Below are positions 4,523-7,179 of a DNA stretch of 7,179 nt, one piece after another. Position numbers and translations under genes: made by a program. The notes beneath the pieces are model-generated. The model did not search any database, had not been told where the DNA came from, and saw nothing but the letters and a program-made list of their open reading frames with translations. This stretch comes from an uncultured Porphyromonadaceae bacterium (lineage in GTDB: Bacteria; Bacteroidota; Bacteroidia; Bacteroidales; Muribaculaceae), in contig CAMWMW010000080.1 of assembly GCA_947175455.1 (NCBI GenBank), positions 1 through 7,179 of the forward strand, read 5' to 3'. How positions within the stretch are numbered: position 1 is the stretch's first letter; each line of letters starts with the position of its first letter.

Positions 4523-6988
4523 ATGTATGCCGAAATAATATTGCCGCTGCCTCTCTATTCCACATTCACTTATGAGATTCCGGAAGAGATGCGACACGAC
4601 CTCTGCAAGGGGTCGCGTGTGCTCGTGCAGTTCGGCAAAAAAAAGTATTACACGGGTATTGTGGAGCATATCCACTCCCAGGCTCCGGCAGGATACGATG
4701 TAAAGCAGATCATGGCGTTGCTCGACCCGACGCCTGTGGTCAGATACCCCCAGCTGAAACTCTGGCACTGGATCGCAGAGTATTACCTGTGTTCCCCGGG
4801 TGAGGTGTTCAAGGCGGCTGTACCAACCGGACTGAAGCCGGAAAGCGAGACTTTTGTCAGTCTGAACAATGATTTCGAGATGCCGGAGGGTATCAGGCTG
4901 AATGAAAGCCAGGCGATGGTCATACAGACCCTGCAGGACAAGAAACGGCTCAAGATTTCCGAAATCGAATCCGTAACCGGCATAAAGAACGCCACTCGCA
5001 CGATCAACTCACTCATGGAAACCGGAATAGTGGAAATCGATGAAAAAGTTGTGGAAAGGTACCGTCCCAGGAAAATGACTTTCGTGGAACTTACGGCAGA
5101 CAAGAATGACAACGAAAAGCTTCATGAGTTTTTCGACATGACATCCCGCTCCCGGCAGCAGGAAAAGACACTTGTGGCATATCTTGAGCTTTCGGGATGG
5201 ATGAGGCACCAGGAAAAAGCCGATGATGTGACGAGGGAGAGACTGATTGAAGTCTCGGGAGCATCACCGTCCGTAATCCGAGCTCTTGTGGACAAGGGGA
5301 TATTCAGGATGGTCAAGAAGACTTTAAGCAGGTTCAACCCCGCTCCGGCAAACCACAGCCCCCGCCTCGCCCCTCTTTCAGACGCGCAATCGAAAGCGCT
5401 TGAGAGTCTGAAGGAGTCTTTCAGAAACCACCAGGTCTCTCTTCTGCACGGTGTCACAGGCTCGGGGAAAACAGAAATATACACTCACCTTATAGCCTCT
5501 GCGCTTGCATCAGGCAATCAGGTTCTCTATCTTGTGCCGGAAATCTCGCTCACGACACAGCTGACAGACAGGCTGCGGAAGGTTTTCGGAGACACGCTGC
5601 TGATATACCATTCAAAGTTCTCGGACAACGAGCGTGTCGATGTCTGGAAACGTCTCCTGTCATCGAACGAGCCTCTGATTATTCTTGGCGTGCGCTCTTC
5701 CGTTTTCCTCCCTTTCGCTCGCCTCGGGCTTGTCATTGTCGACGAGGAACATGAATCCTCCTTCAAACAGTACGATCCCGCTCCCCGATATAATGCGAGA
5801 GATGCGGCGATAATGCTCGCTTCCATGCACGGGGCATGCACTCTGCTTGGCTCCGCGACTCCATCGGTCGAGACATATTTCAAGGCATGTTCGGGGAAAT
5901 ACGGTCTCGTAAGCCTTGAAGAGAGGTTCGAAGGCTCATGTCTTCCCGATGTCGAAATAACAGACATGCGCATGCAACGCAAAAAGAAACTGAACAAGGG
6001 AATTTTGTCGCAGCCGCTTCGCCTTGCCACCAAAGATGCCCTTGCCGAAGGTAAACAGGCGATTATGTTCCAGAACCGCCGCGGATTCGCACCTGTTGTG
6101 GTCTGTCAGCAATGCGGATGGACACCCAAATGCCATAATTGTGATGTCTCTCTTGTATATCATAAAAACTCAGGGCTTCTGAAATGCCACTATTGCGGAT
6201 ATTGCCAACCGATTCCGAAATTATGTCCGGCATGTGGTCAAAACGCCATTGAGGTCTACGGCTACGGTACTGAAAGGATTGCGGAAGAGCTGCATCAGGA
6301 GTTCCCCGGGCACAGAATCGCAAGAATGGATCTCGACACCACACGCAACAAGGATGCCTATCAGGAAATAATCGAGGAATTTGCAAGCCATCAGACCGAT
6401 ATTCTCGTCGGGACCCAGATGGTTTCGAAGGGACTCGATTTCGAAAAAGTGAAGGTTGTCGGGGTCATTAATGCGGACACTCTGTTGAATTTTCCGGATT
6501 TCCGGAGCAGTGAAAGAGCTTTCAACATGCTTGAGCAGGTTGCTGGAAGAGCGGGAAGACGACAGGATACTGGCAAAGTGTTCATTCAGACAACAAAGCC
6601 TGACGACAACATTCTGCGTCATGTGCGTGCCCACGACTATATGGCATATTACAATGAGGAACTCGAAGAGCGCAGGCGATATTCATATCCCCCTTTCACC
6701 CGCATAATAAACATATACCTGAAAAACAAGGATGCGGCGGCTGCCGACATGGGTGCCGTGATTCTTGCCAAAGCCTTGCGTGACATATTCGGAGACAGAG
6801 TGCTCGGACCGGAAAAACCGTTTGTAAGCCGAGTGGCGCTGTGGTATATCCAGTCTATCATGCTTAAGATAGAGGCTGGAGCGTCCATGAAAAAAGTCAA
6901 GGATATCCTGCGTGCCGCACACGCAAGACTGGCAGAGATTCCGCAGATAAAGACCTCGGTCATTTATTATGATGTCGATCCGGTATGA
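4523..6988 (+). CDS. priA: primosomal replication-restart helicase PriA (821 aa)
   Basis: A cytoplasmic 3'-to-5' DNA helicase that recognises stalled forks and starts reloading of the replicative helicase. Domains in order: N-terminal 3'-DNA-end binding domain (about 1-105; IILPLPLYSTFTYEIP, GSRVLVQFGKK), winged-helix region (about 120-270), helicase lobe 1 with Walker A GVTGSGKT (310-317), DEEH Walker B (407-410) and GSATPS (443-448), a zinc-binding insert with cysteine pairs 528/531, 537/540, 555/558 and 568/571 plus an extra Cys561, lobe 2 with GTQMVSKGLDF (630-640) and QVAGRAGR (672-679), and a C-terminal domain containing RYSYPPFTRI (719-728). All catalytic and zinc residues are intact. 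It is longer than E. coli PriA (732 residues), mainly before the Walker A motif, as is usual in Bacteroidetes. The ATG at 4523 gives the family N-terminus directly. Genes on both sides appear to be separately transcribed. Confidence 0.98.
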   Translation: MYAEIILPLPLYSTFTYEIPEEMRHDLCKGSRVLVQFGKKKYYTGIVEHIHSQAPAGYDVKQIMALLDPTPVVRYPQLKLWHWIAEYYLCSPGEVFKAAVPTGLKPESETFVSLNNDFEMPEGIRLNESQAMVIQTLQDKKRLKISEIESVTGIKNATRTINSLMETGIVEIDEKVVERYRPRKMTFVELTADKNDNEKLHEFFDMTSRSRQQEKTLVAYLELSGWMRHQEKADDVTRERLIEVSGASPSVIRALVDKGIFRMVKKTLSRFNPAPANHSPRLAPLSDAQSKALESLKESFRNHQVSLLHGVTGSGKTEIYTHLIASALASGNQVLYLVPEISLTTQLTDRLRKVFGDTLLIYHSKFSDNERVDVWKRLLSSNEPLIILGVRSSVFLPFARLGLVIVDEEHESSFKQYDPAPRYNARDAAIMLASMHGACTLLGSATPSVETYFKACSGKYGLVSLEERFEGSCLPDVEITDMRMQRKKKLNKGILSQPLRLATKDALAEGKQAIMFQNRRGFAPVVVCQQCGWTPKCHNCDVSLVYHKNSGLLKCHYCGYCQPIPKLCPACGQNAIEVYGYGTERIAEELHQEFPGHRIARMDLDTTRNKDAYQEIIEEFASHQTDILVGTQMVSKGLDFEKVKVVGVINADTLLNFPDFRSSERAFNMLEQVAGRAGRRQDTGKVFIQTTKPDDNILRHVRAHDYMAYYNEELEERRRYSYPPFTRIINIYLKNKDAAAADMGAVILAKALRDIFGDRVLGPEKPFVSRVALWYIQSIMLKIEAGASMKKVKDILRAAHARLAEIPQIKTSVIYYDVDPV

Positions 6989-7038
6989 CATTTAAACCCC
7001 GAACGGGTGCTGATACGCTCCAAATTTCGTAATTTAAA

Positions 7039-7070
7039 GTTGAATTCCTTGCATATTTTGTTTAATTTTG
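7039..7070 (+). promoter_or_regulatory. promoter for bioA
   Basis: TAATTTTG (7063-7070) is an exact match to the -7 element TAnnTTTG. GTTG at 7039-7042 gives three of four bases of the -33 TTTG with a 20-base spacer. Transcription from about 7075 would leave a leader of some 20 nt before the ATG at 7095. No convincing terminator separates it from priA, so read-through from priA is also possible. Confidence 0.5.
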
Positions 7071-7094
7071 TAAAGGATTTTTTCATTGACTGAC

Positions 7095-7179
7095 ATGGAC
7101 AGCATTCACGACAAATTCGACCGCAGCCACCTGTGGCATCCTTATACATCCACTCATGACCCGCTTCCCACCTATAAGG
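7095..7179 (+). CDS. bioA: adenosylmethionine-8-amino-7-oxononanoate aminotransferase BioA, N-terminal fragment
   Basis: Only the first 28 residues are in the window: [20 protein letters not shown] then HDPLPTYK. The DRxHxWHPYTS...PLP block is the conserved N-terminus of BioA, the PLP-dependent class III aminotransferase that makes 7,8-diaminononanoate from KAPA with S-adenosylmethionine as amino donor in biotin synthesis. Tyr17 falls at the same number as in E. coli BioA. The gene runs off the right edge. Other bio genes may follow, but none can be seen. A BioD-BioA fusion is excluded at the N-terminus because the aminotransferase begins at once. Confidence 0.88.
   Translation, partial: MDSIHDKFDRSHLWHPYTSTHDPLPTYK

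Noticed and set aside
5122..6033. Long - strand open frames within priA
   Set aside because: PriA motifs are continuous on the + strand; these are compositional shadows.
6993..7010. Possible terminator after priA (ACCC, CGAAC loop, GGGT)
   Set aside because: Only four base pairs and no T-run follows, so it is too weak to call.
7068..7076. BirA-like half-site TTGTAAAGG before bioA
   Set aside because: No matching inverted half (TTTACAA) follows at the expected distance within the leader, and the bases overlap the -7 element, so the match is probably incidental.

Overview
The window looks like ordinary chromosomal DNA from a member of the Bacteroidetes, most likely the order Bacteroidales. 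Three things point there. First, exact or near matches to the Bacteroidetes -7 promoter element TAnnTTTG occur upstream of most transcription units. Second, Shine-Dalgarno sequences are absent before the starts. Third, the gene content fits: two small outer-membrane beta-barrel proteins of the PorT-like type, a TolC-type protein ending a transport locus, a Bacteroidetes-style LpxH-like hydrolase and an 821-residue PriA. Family or genus cannot be fixed from this sequence alone.

Layout from left to right: (1) the C-terminal part of a TolC-family outer-membrane efflux protein on the + strand, with an apparent 1-base insertion about 90 bases before its expected stop; (2) a 74-residue CsbD-like small helical protein on the + strand, preceded by two interleaved inverted repeats; (3) a strong two-way hairpin terminator; (4) an NfsA/FRP-like nitroreductase on the - strand; (5) a 334-base gene-free interval holding a near-consensus promoter, a hairpin terminator, palindromes and a 22-base tandem repeat, which together suggest an unannotated small RNA of about 90 nt or an attenuated leader; (6) a four-gene - strand unit in transcription order: beta-barrel protein B, beta-barrel protein A, a MIP18/DUF59 (SufT-like) iron-sulfur assembly protein, and LpxH-like UDP-2,3-diacylglucosamine diphosphatase, the last two overlapping by ATGA; (7) a divergent promoter region; (8) priA on the + strand, whose -7 element almost touches the start codon; (9) the first 28 codons of bioA on the + strand.

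Functionally the - strand unit concerns the cell envelope (outer-membrane proteins and lipid A) with one iron-sulfur maturation gene. PriA is the replication-restart helicase and BioA begins a biotin-synthesis locus. I see no mobile element, CRISPR array, tRNA, rRNA, toxin-antitoxin or defence system. The points most worth following are small: the candidate small RNA or leader upstream of the nitroreductase, the interleaved repeats before the CsbD-like gene, the possibly leaderless priA transcript and the tolC frameshift.
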